The notes beneath the pieces are model-generated. The model ran no database searches. It was not told where the DNA came from and saw only the letters and a list, made by a program, of their open reading frames with translations. This document shows, in pieces, positions 10,863 through 21,909 of a DNA stretch of 64,000 bases. The position numbers and the translations under genes were made by a program. Numbering within the stretch: position 1 is the stretch's first letter; each line of letters begins with the position of its first letter. The DNA comes from Muscardinus avellanarius (taxonomy: Eukaryota > Chordata > Mammalia > Rodentia > Gliridae): assembly GCA_963383645.1 (NCBI GenBank), contig OY726565.1, forward strand, positions 30,126,034-30,190,033, in the 5' to 3' direction.

Positions 10863-11610
10863 CCCTCAATAGTTATCACTTGCTCCCATCCTATCGGTCA
10901 ACAAAAATATCACTTCATTCCTTTTCCTAAACATATGCATTTTCTTTATTCAAGACCATAAGTTTAGCTTTACCAAAACAAAATCTACTATCTGACATGC
11001 TTATTTTGAAATTAGAAAAAGTAATCTGATAAATCTTATGTACAAATATATGCTGCCTAGATCCATAGTCATTAAAAATTCTCTTTTGGTAAATGAGATT
11101 ATTTCAAAGATGAACTCAGTACTCACCGATTACTTTTAAGTATTCTCTCTACAAATAAACAAATTGTGTTACAGATTTTAATCAGTATTATATGCTTATT
11201 ATTGACAAGTTAGGTTGGTAATTATCTTGAGATTTTCCTCTTTTGGTTTATATTGGGGCAACTTAGTCAAAATAAGAGACTTGTCTAACAAAACAAATTT
11301 GATAACAGCTTATGGGACACAAGAACAAACTATTAATATTTTATTTTACTTGCCTTTGATACTTAATTTCTTAGCATCATTAGGTTGAGAATTTTACATT
11401 TATATATATTCTTAAGTGGGACTATATTGTTTGAAATCCAAAATGCTGTTGACTCGAAAAATTGTTCAGCCCATGCTGTCACTGTTTGCTGTCATATCCC
11501 ACCCTGAAGAAAAGACACCAACATAAGATAAGCAAAAGAGCAATGAATAGTACAGAATACTTCCTGTAATTGGAGAACAATATCTTCAATACAGAAATGG
11601 AATATCTTAT
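10863..11610. other. AT-rich non-coding DNA
   Basis: Nothing recognised. Confidence 0.5.
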
Positions 11611-11626
11611 TAAAAAGTAGGGTTAT

Positions 11627-11838
11627 AGCCGGGCATGGTAGTACACTCTTGTAATCCCGGCATTCGGGAGGCCGAAACACGAGGATCGTGGTTCGCGGAC
11701 AGCCTCAGCTACTTAGTGAGGCCCTTTGCAACTCAGTGAGACCCTGTTTCAAAATAAATAATAAAAAATAAGGCTGGGGATGTAGCTTTGATGTAGAATA
11801 CCCCTGGGTTTCATCCCTAGTACCACGCACACACAAAA
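11627..11838 (+). repeat. B1-dID SINE with TSD
   Basis: GCCGGGCATGGTAGTACAC, CAGCCTCAGCTACTTAGTGA, the linker, and GGCTGGGGATGTAGC. The direct repeats AAAAAGTAGGGTTATA and AAAAAGTAGGGCTATA flank it. Confidence 0.9.
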
Positions 11839-11851
11839 AGTAGGGCTATAA

Positions 11852-12335
11852 TGCACCAATAAAAGTATCTAAAACAATGAATAAATCTTTATAAATTAGG
11901 GTTTAATAGGAAGAGTTTTAGTATGAAGTATACCAAAAAGAAAAACAAAATAAAAACAGGTAATTCATACACTCATTTCTATGATACAAAAAATGTCATC
12001 CAAATAGAGATTTGGTTTTTAATTAACTGATAAGATATATAATTTGGCAATGTAACCTTTGCAATCTCTCACCCTAACACAACTCTACTTATTGATCATA
12101 GAGTCCTTTCTTGGACTTAGAGATATCTTTCTATTTTGTAACAAAGAGAAAAAGTGGGGGAAACAAATAAATAGGAAAAGAAGCAAATGACTATTTAAAT
12201 ATTTTTAAGTATATATCAGATATACCATTCCTTTAAAACTCATATAACCTGGGTTTATCTTTGAATTTAACTGGATGAAACAAAACTCTACTCTTCTACA
12301 GAACCCCAGGTAGTGACTTATCACATAATTTCCTC
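11852..12335. other. AT-rich non-coding DNA
   Basis: Nothing recognised. Confidence 0.5.
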
Positions 12336-12339
12336 ATAT

Positions 12340-12885
12340 CTGACCTCTGTTTTTGAATCTATTCTTCATATGCTCAGTGGTTATCATCCTAAGATAGATT
12401 TGATAATGTCACACCCATACTTTAATCTTTTACGCAAATCCTGGGGGCGTCCAAACTTCACCAGGCAGATCCCCTTCTTTCATCCACAGTACCCCTTGCC
12501 CACTGTCTCTCACCACATGTCTACACATTCTTCAGTCCCACAAGCCCTGCACCCTGGATTGCTCCATCAAGGAGAGAGCATCTGCCATTTTCACAATGCT
12601 GTTTTTGTTTCTTTTCATGCTCTTTCCATAGAGTCTCTTCCTGCCTTCTTCCAACATTTCTGTCCTACTATGCTGCCAGTTGCTCTCCCATACTGTGAAC
12701 TTTGAGTCCTGAAACCTACTTCTATTTTCTTCTCTTCTACCCTTATGCCCACAGTTGGCACAATATCTGTCATGGCCAGCACTCTGTAGGGCAAAGGCCA
12801 TGTCTTATTTCCTCTGTGTTTGGTTCTAGGACCACATGCAACAAACATCCCCCAAATATTGGTCGAATTAAATAAATTTCTAGTC
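12340..12885 (+). repeat. L2 LINE 3' fragment
   Basis: The ordered landmarks of an L2 3' end are present: CTCTTTCCATAGAGTCTCTT (the small-peptide region), GGGCAAAGGCCATGTCTTAT, and ATTGGTCGAATTAAATAAAT as the end. The 130-codon frame at 12313-12705 is a chance frame through this relic. L2 is an old, inactive CR1-type LINE. Confidence 0.6.
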
Positions 12886-13006
12886 CACATTCTGGAATTT
12901 TCTTTTTTTTCCCCAAGACCCATATCTGATGCAGCAGACTTGAAACCTGGATGAATCCTAATCCTGAAGATCCTATCTGCTACCAACTTCCTGTTCTTTC
13001 CTGAAA

Positions 13007-13226
13007 GGAATTTTTTTTGTTTGTGGTGCTAGGGGATGAACCCAGGAGAATTCTACTTCCATGCTACACCCTCAGCCCTATTTTTTTATTCTTTATTTTG
13101 AAACAGGGTCTCAGTAGGTTGCAGAGGGCCTCACTAAGTAGCTGAGGCAGCCGAGAACCTGCAATCCTCCTATCTCAGCCTCCAAAGTACTGGGAATAAA
13201 AGCTCGAGCCACCATGCCCGGCTCTC
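13007..13226 (-). repeat. B1-dID SINE
   Basis: GTTTGTGGTGCTAGGGGATG, CTACACCCTCAGCCC, CTCACTAAGTAGCTGAGGC, and GAGCCACCATGCCCGGC. Confidence 0.85.
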
Positions 13227-13229
13227 CTG

Positions 13230-13890
13230 GAATGTGTTTAATAAGCCCTACAGGAACACTTTGTGTTGAAGTATAAGTGTTGTTTATGTATCTTTATTCT
13301 AAAATTGGAACTGAGCCTTAGGTAAAAGCAGATAGAGTCTATTTAGTACAATTCACCAATATATGAGATAGTATTCTGCCACTTAAATAATTCTAGCCAC
13401 CAAAACTTCCCTGTGTATTGGCATCTTATGTGTCAGGTCTAGTCTTTTTATTACCCTGGTGTGTCTACTTCTCTCTGAAGTGGAGCCCAGAATTAAATGT
13501 ATTAAATCAGATATTCTCTGTAATGTAGGCACAATGGGATTCTTTCCAATAACTGTAATATTATGCCTGCTTTCATATATGCAGAGATAACCTTAGGTGT
13601 TTTTAGAGCCTTATTTTCTTGTTAACTACATATTAACCTGATTATCAGAATTCATCATTAATTGTCTTTAACTCACATTTTATTGATTGAGAACACATTT
13701 CAGCTGTAATTCCATGTTTTGTCGCCATCATTGTTCTATTTGCTGAGTTAATAGTTTGCTGAATGACTTGTTTATTGAATGAATAAACTAATTGTGGATT
13801 AATACTGGAAAAAGTCTTGACCAAAGAATATCATAAAAAGACCTTTCAAATGCTTGTCTTATTCAAGACAGATGATATGAATGAAAATCC
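13230..13890. other. AT-rich non-coding DNA
   Basis: Nothing recognised. Confidence 0.5.
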
Positions 13891-13893
13891 TCT

Positions 13894-14066
13894 ACTCAGT
13901 GGTTTTAAAGGTTCCTGAGCTGGCAGCAGCACCTTGGAAACTAGTAAGAAGTGCAGATTTTCTGATCTGATGCCAGACCTACTTACTCAGAAACTGTGGA
14001 GGTGGGGCCCAGAAAGCTGGTTTTTAACAAGCTCTCTGGTGATTCTGACACGCTAAAGTTTGAGAA
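13894..14066 (+). mobile_element. MER5A-like hAT element
   Basis: GCAGCAGCACCTTGGAAACT, GATGCCAGACCTACTTACTC, GAAACTGTGGAGGTGGGGCC, AACAAGCTCTCTGGTGATTC, and TAAAGTTTGAGAAC follow the MER5A order. Very old and non-autonomous. Confidence 0.75.
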
Positions 14067-14506
14067 CTTATGGTTTACCAAACTGGTGATTCTGTTGCTG
14101 TTCTTTTAACTTACTATTCTCTCTACGTTTGGCAGATCCTTGTTTGTGACAAGGAGCAGCAAAGTTTATTTTCAATTTTTTCCATGTATCAGCAGGAAAG
14201 CCTTTAACAAATTATTTCAACTATTAGACCCATATGTTCTTGCTGGTAAAATAAGCACAATAAGGATCCTGCAGCATTTTAGTTGGATTCAGAGCATTAT
14301 GCACTTAAATCTACTAGCTACACTTAAGATAAACACGTTTGTTCTCTTTGCTTTCTCCTTCCTTCTCATTTTATATCTATTATATTGCCTATTTCTTGAT
14401 ATCATATTTTAATGATCCAGTTAAATTTAGACACAGGGACAGTTATAGATACTTGAATTTTTAATTCTTGGCTAGGTAAATTTCTATTTGACAAAGAACT
14501 CTAACA

Positions 14507-14507
<1 letters not shown>
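14067..14507. other. Non-coding DNA, nothing recognised
   Basis: The 90-codon frame at 14140-14412 has no recognisable domain. Confidence 0.4.

Positions 14508-14539
<32 letters not shown>
14508..14539. repeat. (CT)n microsatellite
   Basis: About 16 CT dinucleotides. Confidence 0.9.
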
Positions 14540-14545
<6 letters not shown>

Positions 14546-14567
14546 ATATTTATATCAAGGAAATTGT

Positions 14568-14787
14568 GGGGTTTTTTTTTTTGAGGTACTGGGGATAGAA
14601 CCCAGGGTCATTCTATTTCTGAGCTACACCCCCAGCCCTATTTTTTATTCTTCATTTTGAAACAGGGTTTCACTGAGTTGCAGAGGGCCTCACTAAATAG
14701 TAGTTGAGGCTGTCTGCAAACCACGGTCCTCCAGCCTCGGCCTCCCAAGTGCTGGGATTTCAAGCATGAGCCATCATGCCCGGCTGA
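14568..14787 (-). repeat. B1-dID SINE
   Basis: GAGGTACTGGGGATAGAACC, GAGCTACACCCCCAGCCC, the linker, TGAGGCTGTCTGCAAACCAC, and GCCATCATGCCCGGCTG. Confidence 0.9.
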
Positions 14788-14952
14788 AATTGTGTTTAAA
14801 GAGTACTTGCATGTGGAGTGGCAGAGTGGAGAGGTTTTCCAATAAGAGCTCATTTCAAAGCTTAAATTCACTAACATTATCTTTCATGGGGTTCACTGGT
14901 AATTATGGTCAATAAGTCTTATTCCACCCAGCGGGCTCAATAGTAGACACTG

Positions 14953-14980
14953 AGTGTGTGTGTGTGTGTGGGGGGGGGGG
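14953..14980. repeat. (TG)n plus G-run
   Basis: TG dinucleotides followed by a run of about ten G. Confidence 0.85.
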
Positions 14981-15231
14981 TATTGTCAGACTGTCCATTC
15001 CCTCAGAGAGCTTCCTGCTGGATAGATTTACCTTATATATGCAGCTAACTTCCTCATCTACAGCAGAATTTATTTTTCTGTAAAAGAAAGTTACCAATCA
15101 ATGACCAAATTAGGGAAACATAATGGAAATAAAAGTGTGATTATGTGTAAGAAGGAAGACAGCCAGCATGTCTTGGAATAGAACATCCTGATTTTTTAAA
15201 CCTGCCCTTCATTAGTTTATATTCACCACAA

Positions 15232-15770
15232 AGACTTCCAGTTGTACCAAATGTTGACCCTGCCAGGAAGTTCTGAGAATATAAATTTTCTTCTAATTAT
15301 TACTGAAAGTGGAAACATTCTGTTTAAAAGGAGCTTGATTAATTTTGGTGCTCTAATCATGATTTGATTCAAATGCATTTTTACTACTGAGTATGCAGAA
15401 GTTTTGAAGAAACATCCAGTGTTTTCTTTGTGATTTGGATTTGCATGCCATGGGCTTCTTAAGGAAAGTAGAGCACAGGCCTTTGTTTTGCCTACAAATC
15501 TGTCAAGTCTGCATCTCACTGCAGCTCAGTAAGGATTGTTTCTAAAGGGAGACAGTGGTTTCCCAGCCAAAAAGTAAGGTGGATCTGCTGACTCCAAGAA
15601 CATATGCACTGAAATTGTTTAATGTGTGTACCTATCACACATAAGAATGGAGACAGTAATTTTCATTTTTCACTAATGGGAATTAAGTATATATTCCCTA
15701 AACCTTCACCAGTGCTGAGTGTCCTTAGTCTTTCTATCTCTCTACCTGTCTAATCAATTAAAGCTTATAA
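15232..15770. repeat. Local direct duplication, copy 2
   Basis: Partner of 10098-10862, about 5.1 kb downstream in direct orientation. It keeps the uninterrupted pre-insertion site of the SINE found in copy 1, so the SINE is younger than the duplication. Confidence 0.85.
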
Positions 15771-15854
15771 TTGGATGTCTTCATTTACATGTCAGAGTGT
15801 AAGGTTGAAAGAAATTCCATATCTATTATTTTTCTTCCTTAAAATCATCTGTGT

Positions 15855-16066
15855 TCCCCGGGCATGTTGGTGCACGTTTGTAATCCCAGCATTCGGGAGG
15901 CTGAGACAGGAGGATCATGGTTCGTAGACAGCCTCAGCTACTTAGTGTGGCCCTTTGCAACTCAGTGAGACCCTGTTTCAAAATAAAGGATAAAAAAATA
16001 GGGCTGTGGGTGTAACTAGGAGATGAAACACCCCTGGATTCCATCCCCAGTAACACAGAAAAAAGT
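15855..16066 (+). repeat. B1-dID SINE
   Basis: GTTTGTAATCCCAGCATTCG, CAGCCTCAGCTACTTAGTG, the linker, and GGGCTGTGGGTGTAAC. Confidence 0.9.
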
Positions 16067-16510
16067 AAACAAATGAATAAAAAATAATTTGTGCTCTGTT
16101 TGTGTTCTTACTATTTGACTTTTTGCTTACTGGTTGGTTTTTTTTTTTTTTTTACAGAATATGAAAGTATTTTTGTGTGTTTAGTGTGTTTTTATTTTGG
16201 CTTCATGCCCAATTCTCATTAATAGAAAATTTATTTTACTACTTACTAATACAGGTCTACTATGGGATATTACACCACACTGAAAATGATGTGGATCTCT
16301 TCATGAATATGAGAAAATGTTCATTCTACATTGCTGTATTGACAGGAAAACAGAATCAAGATTGGCTTGAGTTTTGTTATCTCATTTTTGTGAAGTATAT
16401 CAGTATGTGAGTAAGTATTCAAAGGACAATATTTTCTAAATGTTTTGTTTTGCTTTATAAAAAATGAAATTGAATTGAACAAGTTTGAACCATCAAACCA
16501 ACCCTTTATT
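16067..16510. other. AT-rich non-coding DNA
   Basis: The 77-codon frame at 16177-16410 is unassigned. No splice or promoter context was seen. Confidence 0.4.
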
Positions 16511-16525
16511 AAAAGTCCTCATACG

Positions 16526-16657
16526 CAGAGTGTGGGCGCACGTTTATAATCCCCGAGCTTGGGAGACCCTGTTTCCAATATATATATATATTAGGTCTGG
16601 GAGTGTAGCCCGTACGTAGAAGGGTTTCCAGGAACCCCAGTACCATCCAAAAAAGGA
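16526..16657 (+). repeat. Internally deleted B1-dID SINE with TSD
   Basis: The left half joins directly from CCCGAGCTTGGGAG to ACCCTGTTTCC, losing most of the B1 middle. A short TA microsatellite and the right half GGTCTGGGAGTGTAGCCC follow. The flanks AAAGTCCTCATA and AAAGTCCTCATT are the TSD. Confidence 0.85.
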
Positions 16658-16721
16658 AAAAAGTCCTCATTTATAATTAGGTGTTGAGCATCCTGAGCCC
16701 AAGAATGGTGAAACATGCTTA

Positions 16722-16724
<3 letters not shown>

Positions 16725-16757
<33 letters not shown>

Positions 16758-16944
16758 ACCTGGGGATGGAACCCAGACCTCCGAGCTACATCCCTTGCCC
16801 TGTTTTGTATTCTTTATTTTGAAACATGGTCTCACTAAGTTGCAAAGGGCCTCAGTAAGTAGCTGAGGCTGTCTGCAAACTGTGATCTTCCCGTCTCCAC
16901 CTCCGGAATGCTGGGATTAAAAGCAAGCGCCACCACACCTGGCT
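16725..16944 (-). repeat. B1-dID SINE with (TG)n tail and TSD
   Basis: The plus-strand (TG)14 replaces the poly-T. CTGGGGATGGAACCCAGACC and CACCACACCTGGC follow. The TSD GAAACATGCTTAACCTG flanks both sides. The target looks like an older ID-related remnant, since AGTTCAATCCCCAGTACTG follows the right repeat. Confidence 0.9.
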
Positions 16945-16989
16945 TGAAACATGCTTAACCTGAGTTCAATCCCCAGTACTGAAAAAAAA

Positions 16990-18690
16990 AGTAGTTATTA
17001 TTTGACAGAATAAATGTCTTCAATTTTAATTTTGAAAAGAAAGGAAAAGCTATTAAGCAAACCAAACTTAGATATCTTAATAATAAATTACCACCAGTTT
17101 AACCAATTTTATATATTAATGACTTTTTAAAAAATAAGATGGCATTATGATCATCTGCAGTTGTTTGTTGAGTCACAGGGATGGGTTTGAGATGATTCTG
17201 TCCTTATTACTTCTCAGATACTAGAGATCATGCAACTGTGTGCTGATACACTCAACTAGAGGTGCCGATGAGGAGACACCACCACCAAGGAGTGACAGGG
17301 AATATGAAGGGACAGAAAGAATAAACTGACAGCAGCAGGGGAGGTCAGGGTCACCGTGGACCAGATCTACTCTCCTTTTCTTGATACATACCATCTATCC
17401 ACTTCTTTAAAACCATGGTTGGGGAACCTCTTCCTAGGAGTGGTACTATTTCATAATAGGAGGAAAGTGGGTATATACATTCAAGGAAATGTGTCTTTCT
17501 TTTCAAAATGATGTGTCTCACTACTTTGTATCAATAAATTTCTCCCCTTGTATTTGTTCCAGGGACTTTTTTTAAAAGTTTAAAACAAGCTTCAACTTGG
17601 AAAAAAATGTAGCTGAGCCTGACTAACCTGAGATCCTGGGGAGAACATCTCATTGGCATCTGTGTGCAAAACCAAAGACACAAGTTTTGCAAGAGATGTT
17701 CTCATATGGTGGCACTTATGGGCATTGCCTTCTTGGGCAAGCAAGAACTTGGAAGGAACAGTGCTGATTCCAGCAAAAAGATTTTATTAAAACTGTAGGC
17801 AAAATACAAATGGTATTCATATCAAAAAAAGACACTGCCAAAGTCCTCGGGGGCAGCAAAAACTTAGCGCAGAGTGGCACCACAGTCCTGTGACTCAAGC
17901 TTAGTCAAAGTGTTATGGTGAAGTCTTCCAAGGTTACTTAAAAAAAAAAAAAACCCTAACCATCTGGGGAAGAATGATTGCTTCTGGACAAAGAGAATAC
18001 TAGAGCTAAAACTGAAACAAAGCTAAGCTTCCACTTAAGCAAAGATCAACAAATCAGGAGTTCATCACTCAGAACTGTCAATAATAATCATGAAAAGTCA
18101 CCACACACTCTTGGCTCAATTAAGAGTTTTCAGTGGGTAACAATAGCTAATTTTCATCAAGCGGCTTGATGTGCCATCCTGTCACAGAGACCAGCACTGT
18201 GCTGAGAAAATCTTGATATCTAGATTCATTGACTTCTAATCTAGAGAAGAAATCAGATTCATACAGAATTTATGTTCACATAATGTAACTTATGACAACT
18301 TACACATTCTTAAAGTCACAGACACCTTTTCCACCCCCATAGAATTGGGAAGATAATATGGGTTAGTAAAAACACCTCGAAATTTCCATAAGAAACCTCT
18401 GATTTCTCTAGGAGTTATTGATTACTCCCTTAACTCTTCCAACACTTTCCTGGTGTTTCTGCTTGGCTTTGAGAGCACAAATCTAATTTTTCATATCTCT
18501 ATCTGATACAGACACAGAAACACATATACACACACAGAATATATATTCTTTATCTTGTTATGTATATATATATAAATGTGTACATATATAGTATAAATAT
18601 ACATGTGTGTACACATATTCATATGTATAATAGAGGATAGATAATAGATATATGTCATAAAAAATAAAGGGAAACTCAAAAACCCAAGAG
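16990..18690. other. 1.7 kb non-coding DNA
   Basis: No familiar repeat or gene. A minus-strand 60-codon frame at 17716-17898 and smaller plus-strand frames have no recognisable domain. A short TA/CA-rich patch lies at 18530-18600. Confidence 0.45.
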
Positions 18691-18694
18691 CAAG

Positions 18695-18887
18695 CTGAGC
18701 ATGGTAGTGTATGCCTATAATCTCAGTGTTTGGAAGGCTGAATCAGGAACATCATAGGTCTGAGGCCAGTCTAAGCAACTTAGTGAGGTCCTTTAGCAAT
18801 TTAGCAAAACCCTGTTTCAAAATAAAAAGTAAAATAAGGTTGAGAGTGTAGCTTGGAGGTATAATGCCTCTGGATTCAACCTCTAGT
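18695..18887 (+). repeat. B1-dID SINE
   Basis: AGCTGAGCATGGTAGTGTAT, AGCAACTTAGTGAGGTCC, the linker, and GAGAGTGTAGCTTGGAGG. The right-half end runs straight into a GGA tract. Confidence 0.85.
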
Positions 18888-18979
18888 GAGAAGAAGAAGG
18901 AGAAGGAGGAGGAGGAGGAGGAGGAGGAGGAGAAGGAGAAGAGGAGGAGGAGGAGGAGGAGGAGGAGAAGGGGGGGAAG
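18888..18979. repeat. (GAA/GGA)n purine tract
   Basis: About 90 bases of pure purine grown from the tail of the preceding SINE. The Glu/Arg and Ser/Leu frames over it are spurious. Confidence 0.9.
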
Positions 18980-19204
18980 GTCCAAGGACAATGTTTTTCA
19001 AGTTGTTTTTGTGAATTCTAGGCAAAAAAAAAATCACTCAATCTATTTGAGCACTAATGGATACTCAGAAAAGAGATATTAAAGCAATTAAGTTGACTCT
19101 GTATTTGCAAGTGCATTTGTTCTGCATTTGTTTAGACTATAGCCAATAGTTCTAATTGATTTTTATAGTGCTGAATTATAGGTAAACATTGGTGAACTCA
19201 GAAA

Positions 19205-19460
19205 AAATTTAGCAAACAAGTAATGAGCCAATATTTACGTTATCCTAAAATCATTGCAGCTACTACCCACTTAATCCTCACAAAATCTGTATGACCCTGG
19301 GAGTATTATCATTCTCATTTAACGATAAAGAAACACAGGCAGAGTTAATAAGCTGGTAGTCATGTGACTGGGGAGACCAGCACAGGGATTTGAACCCAGG
19401 CCATCTGGCTTCAGAGACTGTGCTCCTGGGCATCTTCCTGTAGCTGAGCTCTATTACCAT
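19205..19460 (-). repeat. MIR SINE
   Basis: CACTTAATCCTCACAAAATC, ATTATCATTCTCATTTAACG, GATAAAGAAACACAGGCAGA, and GGATTTGAACCCAGGCCATC are antisense MIR landmarks in order. Confidence 0.8.
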
Positions 19461-19652
19461 TTCTACAAATAGACTCCACAAGTTTCCCTGACTTTCTGTG
19501 GGCAGGCTCTGCCCCTCTGAGCCCTAAGTCACTGCACACACTTTCTAAATGTAGGCATAACCCGACCTGCAAATAAACAAATTCTCAGAGAAGAGTCATC
19601 ACATTCATTTACATGCCTCCCCAAAACAGAGATTCAATAGTTCACAGGACCA

Positions 19653-19863
19653 AGCCAAGCATGGTGGTGCACACCTGTAATCCCAGTACTTGAGAGACTA
19701 AGACAGGAGGGTTGCAAGTTCAAGGCCAGCATCAGGAACTTAGGTCCCTCAGCAACTTAGTGATAATCTGCTTCAACATTAAAAAATAAAAAAATAAAAA
19801 CAGAGCTTGGAGTATAGTTCAGAGGTAGAATGTCCCTGGTTTCAATCTCTAGTACCAAATAAC
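19653..19863 (+). repeat. B1-dID SINE
   Basis: GCCAAGCATGGTGGTGCACA, CCTGTAATCCCAGTACTTG, CAGCAACTTAGTGATAATC, and a right half ending CTCTAGTACC. The adjoining 1.5-kb purine tract starts exactly at its tail. Confidence 0.9.
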
Positions 19864-21378
19864 AGGAGGAGGAGGAGGAGGAGGAAGAAGGAGGAGGAGG
19901 AGGAGGAGGAGGAGGAGGAGGAGGAGGAGAAGAAGAAGAAGAAGAAGAAGAAGAAGAAGAAGAAGAAGACTAAGAAGAAGAAGAAGAGGAGGAGGAGGAG
20001 GAGGAGGAGGAGGGAGGAGGAGGAGGAAGAGGAGGAGGGGGGAAGGAGGAGGAGACGGGAGGAGGAGAAGGGGGGAGGAGAAGGAGGAGGAGAAGAGGGA
20101 GGGGGAGGGGGAGGAGGTGAAGGGGGAGGGGAGGGGAGAAGAAGGAGAAGGAGAAGAAGAGGAGGAGGAGGAGGAGGAGGAGGAGGAGGAGAAAGGAGGA
20201 GGAGGAGGAAGAGGAGGAAGGAGGAGGAGGAGGAAGAGGAGGAGGAGGGAAGGAGGAGGAGACAGGAGGAGGAGGAGAAGTGGGGAGGAGAAGGAGGAGG
20301 AGAAGAGGGAGGGGGAGGGGAGGAGGTGAAGGGGGAGGGGAGGGGAGGGGGAGGAGGGGAGGGGGAGGAGGGGAGGGGGAGGAGGAGAAGGAGGAGAAGG
20401 AGAAGGAGGAGAAGGAGAAGGAGAACTAGAAGAAGAAGAAGAAGAAGAAGAAGAAGAAGAAGAAGAAGAAGAAGAAGAAGAAGAAGAAGAAGCAGGAGGA
20501 GGAGGAGGAGGAGGAGGAGGAGGAGGAGGAGAGGAGGAGGAGGAGGAGGAGGAGGAAAGGGAGGAGGAGGAGGAGGAAAGGGAGGAGGAGGAGGAGGAAA
20601 GGGAGGAGGAGGAGGAGGAGGAGGAGTAGGAGGAGAAAAGGGAGGAGGAGGAGGAGGGAAGGAGGAGGAGACTGAGACGGGAGGAGGAGGAGAAGGGGGA
20701 GGAGAAGGAGAAGGAGAAGGAGAAGGAGAAGGAGAAGAAGAAGAAGAAGAAGAAGAAGAAGAAGAAGAAGAAGAAGAAGAAGAAGAAGAAGAAGAAGAAG
20801 AAACGGGAGGAGGAGGAGGAGGGAAGGAGGAGGAGACTGAGACTGGAGGAGGAAGAGAAGGGGGAGTAGAAGGAGGAGGAGAAGGAGGAGGGGGAAGGGA
20901 GGGGAGGAGGGGAGGGAGAAGAGAAGGTGGAGGAGGAGGAGGAGGAGGAGGAGGAGGAGGAAAGGGAGGAGGAGGAGGAGGAGGAGGAGGAGACTGAGAC
21001 GGGAGGAGGAGGAGAAGGGGGAGGAGAAGGAGAAGGAGAAGGAGAAAGAAGAAGAAGAAGAAGAAGAAGAAGAAGAAGAAGAAGAAGAAGAAGAAGAAGA
21101 AGAAGAAGAAGAAGAAGAAGAAGAAGAAGAAGAAGAAACGGGAGGAGGAGGAGGAGGGGGAAGGAGGAGGAGACTGAGATGGGAGGAGGAAGAGAAGGGG
21201 GAGTAGAAGGAGGAGGAGAAGGAGGAGGGGGAAGGGAGGGGAGGAGGGGAGGGAGAAGAGAAGGTGGAGGAGGAGGAGGAGGAGGAGGAGGAGGAGGAGG
21301 AGGAGGAGGAGGAGAAGGAGGAGGAGAAAATGAAGAAGGAGGAGAAGGAGAAGGAGGAGAAGGAGAAGAAAAGAGCAA
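19864..21378. repeat. 1.5-kb polypurine (GGA/GAA/GGGGA)n tract
   Basis: Except for a few bases, about 1,515 bases of the plus strand are purine. Blocks of GGA alternate with long GAA runs (19929-19985, 20430-20490, 20735-20800, 21045-21135) and GGGGA stretches. Larger units recur: a block containing ACTGAGAC at 20671, 20993 and related positions, and a block with GGGGAAGGGAGGGGAGGAGG at 20891 and again near 21227, a period of about 320-340 bases. A shorter 209-base period links 20111 and 20320 (GAGGAGGTGAAGGGGGAGG). Long mirror-symmetric purine tracts can form triplex DNA and the G-rich parts can form quadruplexes. The plus-strand frame at 19807-20997 and the minus-strand frames at 19849-21484 are low-complexity and not genes. 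Confidence 0.95.
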
Positions 21379-21379
21379 G

Positions 21380-21724
21380 TCCTTTTATCACCTGGCCAAT
21401 TCTTTCACACCTGGCTCCACTGCACACAGCACAGCCACCCCGGCAGAGCAGCATTCCAGGAAGAGTCTCATAGGATGGAAACAAGCTTTGAATATGGCAT
21501 CAGAGTATATAGGTTTCAGTAAATATAGAATGGTTAACCTGGACACTCACTGTTGGGAGGAAAGGAAGGAGAAGTGGGGGGCGGAGGGTACAAAGCATAG
21601 TCTGAATGTATGCCATTTTCAATATGTTCCACATAAAAATAAAAAAGAAATTAAAAAAGGAAGATCATCTAGTTATTAAAAATTAATCTGACAGAGTGTC
21701 TAGCACAGAATGTTAGTGTTAGAT
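21380..21724. other. Non-coding DNA, nothing recognised
   Basis: No familiar repeat or gene. Confidence 0.5.
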
Positions 21725-21908
21725 CCAGGTAGGCACAGTTGTGTACATCTATAATCCCAGTATTTGGGAGGCTGAGACAGGAGGATCTCAGTTTAGTACA
21801 CAGTAACTTAGTAAGACCTTGTTTCAAAATAAAAAAACAAGAAGTGTTGGGAGTGTATCTCAATGGTAGAATGCCCCTGGGTTCAGTCCCCAGAACCATA
21901 CACACCAA
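21724..21908 (+). repeat. B1-dID SINE
   Basis: ATCTATAATCCCAGTATTTG, CAGTAACTTAGTAAGACC, a linker shifted to AAAAACAAGAAG, and GTTGGGAGTGTATCTCAATG. Confidence 0.8.
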
Positions 21909-21909
21909 A

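Noticed and set aside
9430..17345. Similarity between about 9430-9600 and 17240-17345 (GAATAAACTG and GATGAGAAGGCATCACC-like text)
   Set aside because: Only short scattered matches, without an ordered alignment like that of the 10.1/15.2-kb pair.
19807..21679. Very long open frames (396, 509, 352 and 250 codons) on both strands
   Set aside because: They are translations of a GGA/GAA microsatellite: homopolymeric Glu, Arg, Gly, Ser, Leu and Pro. Open frames on both strands follow from the absence of stop triplets in such repeats.
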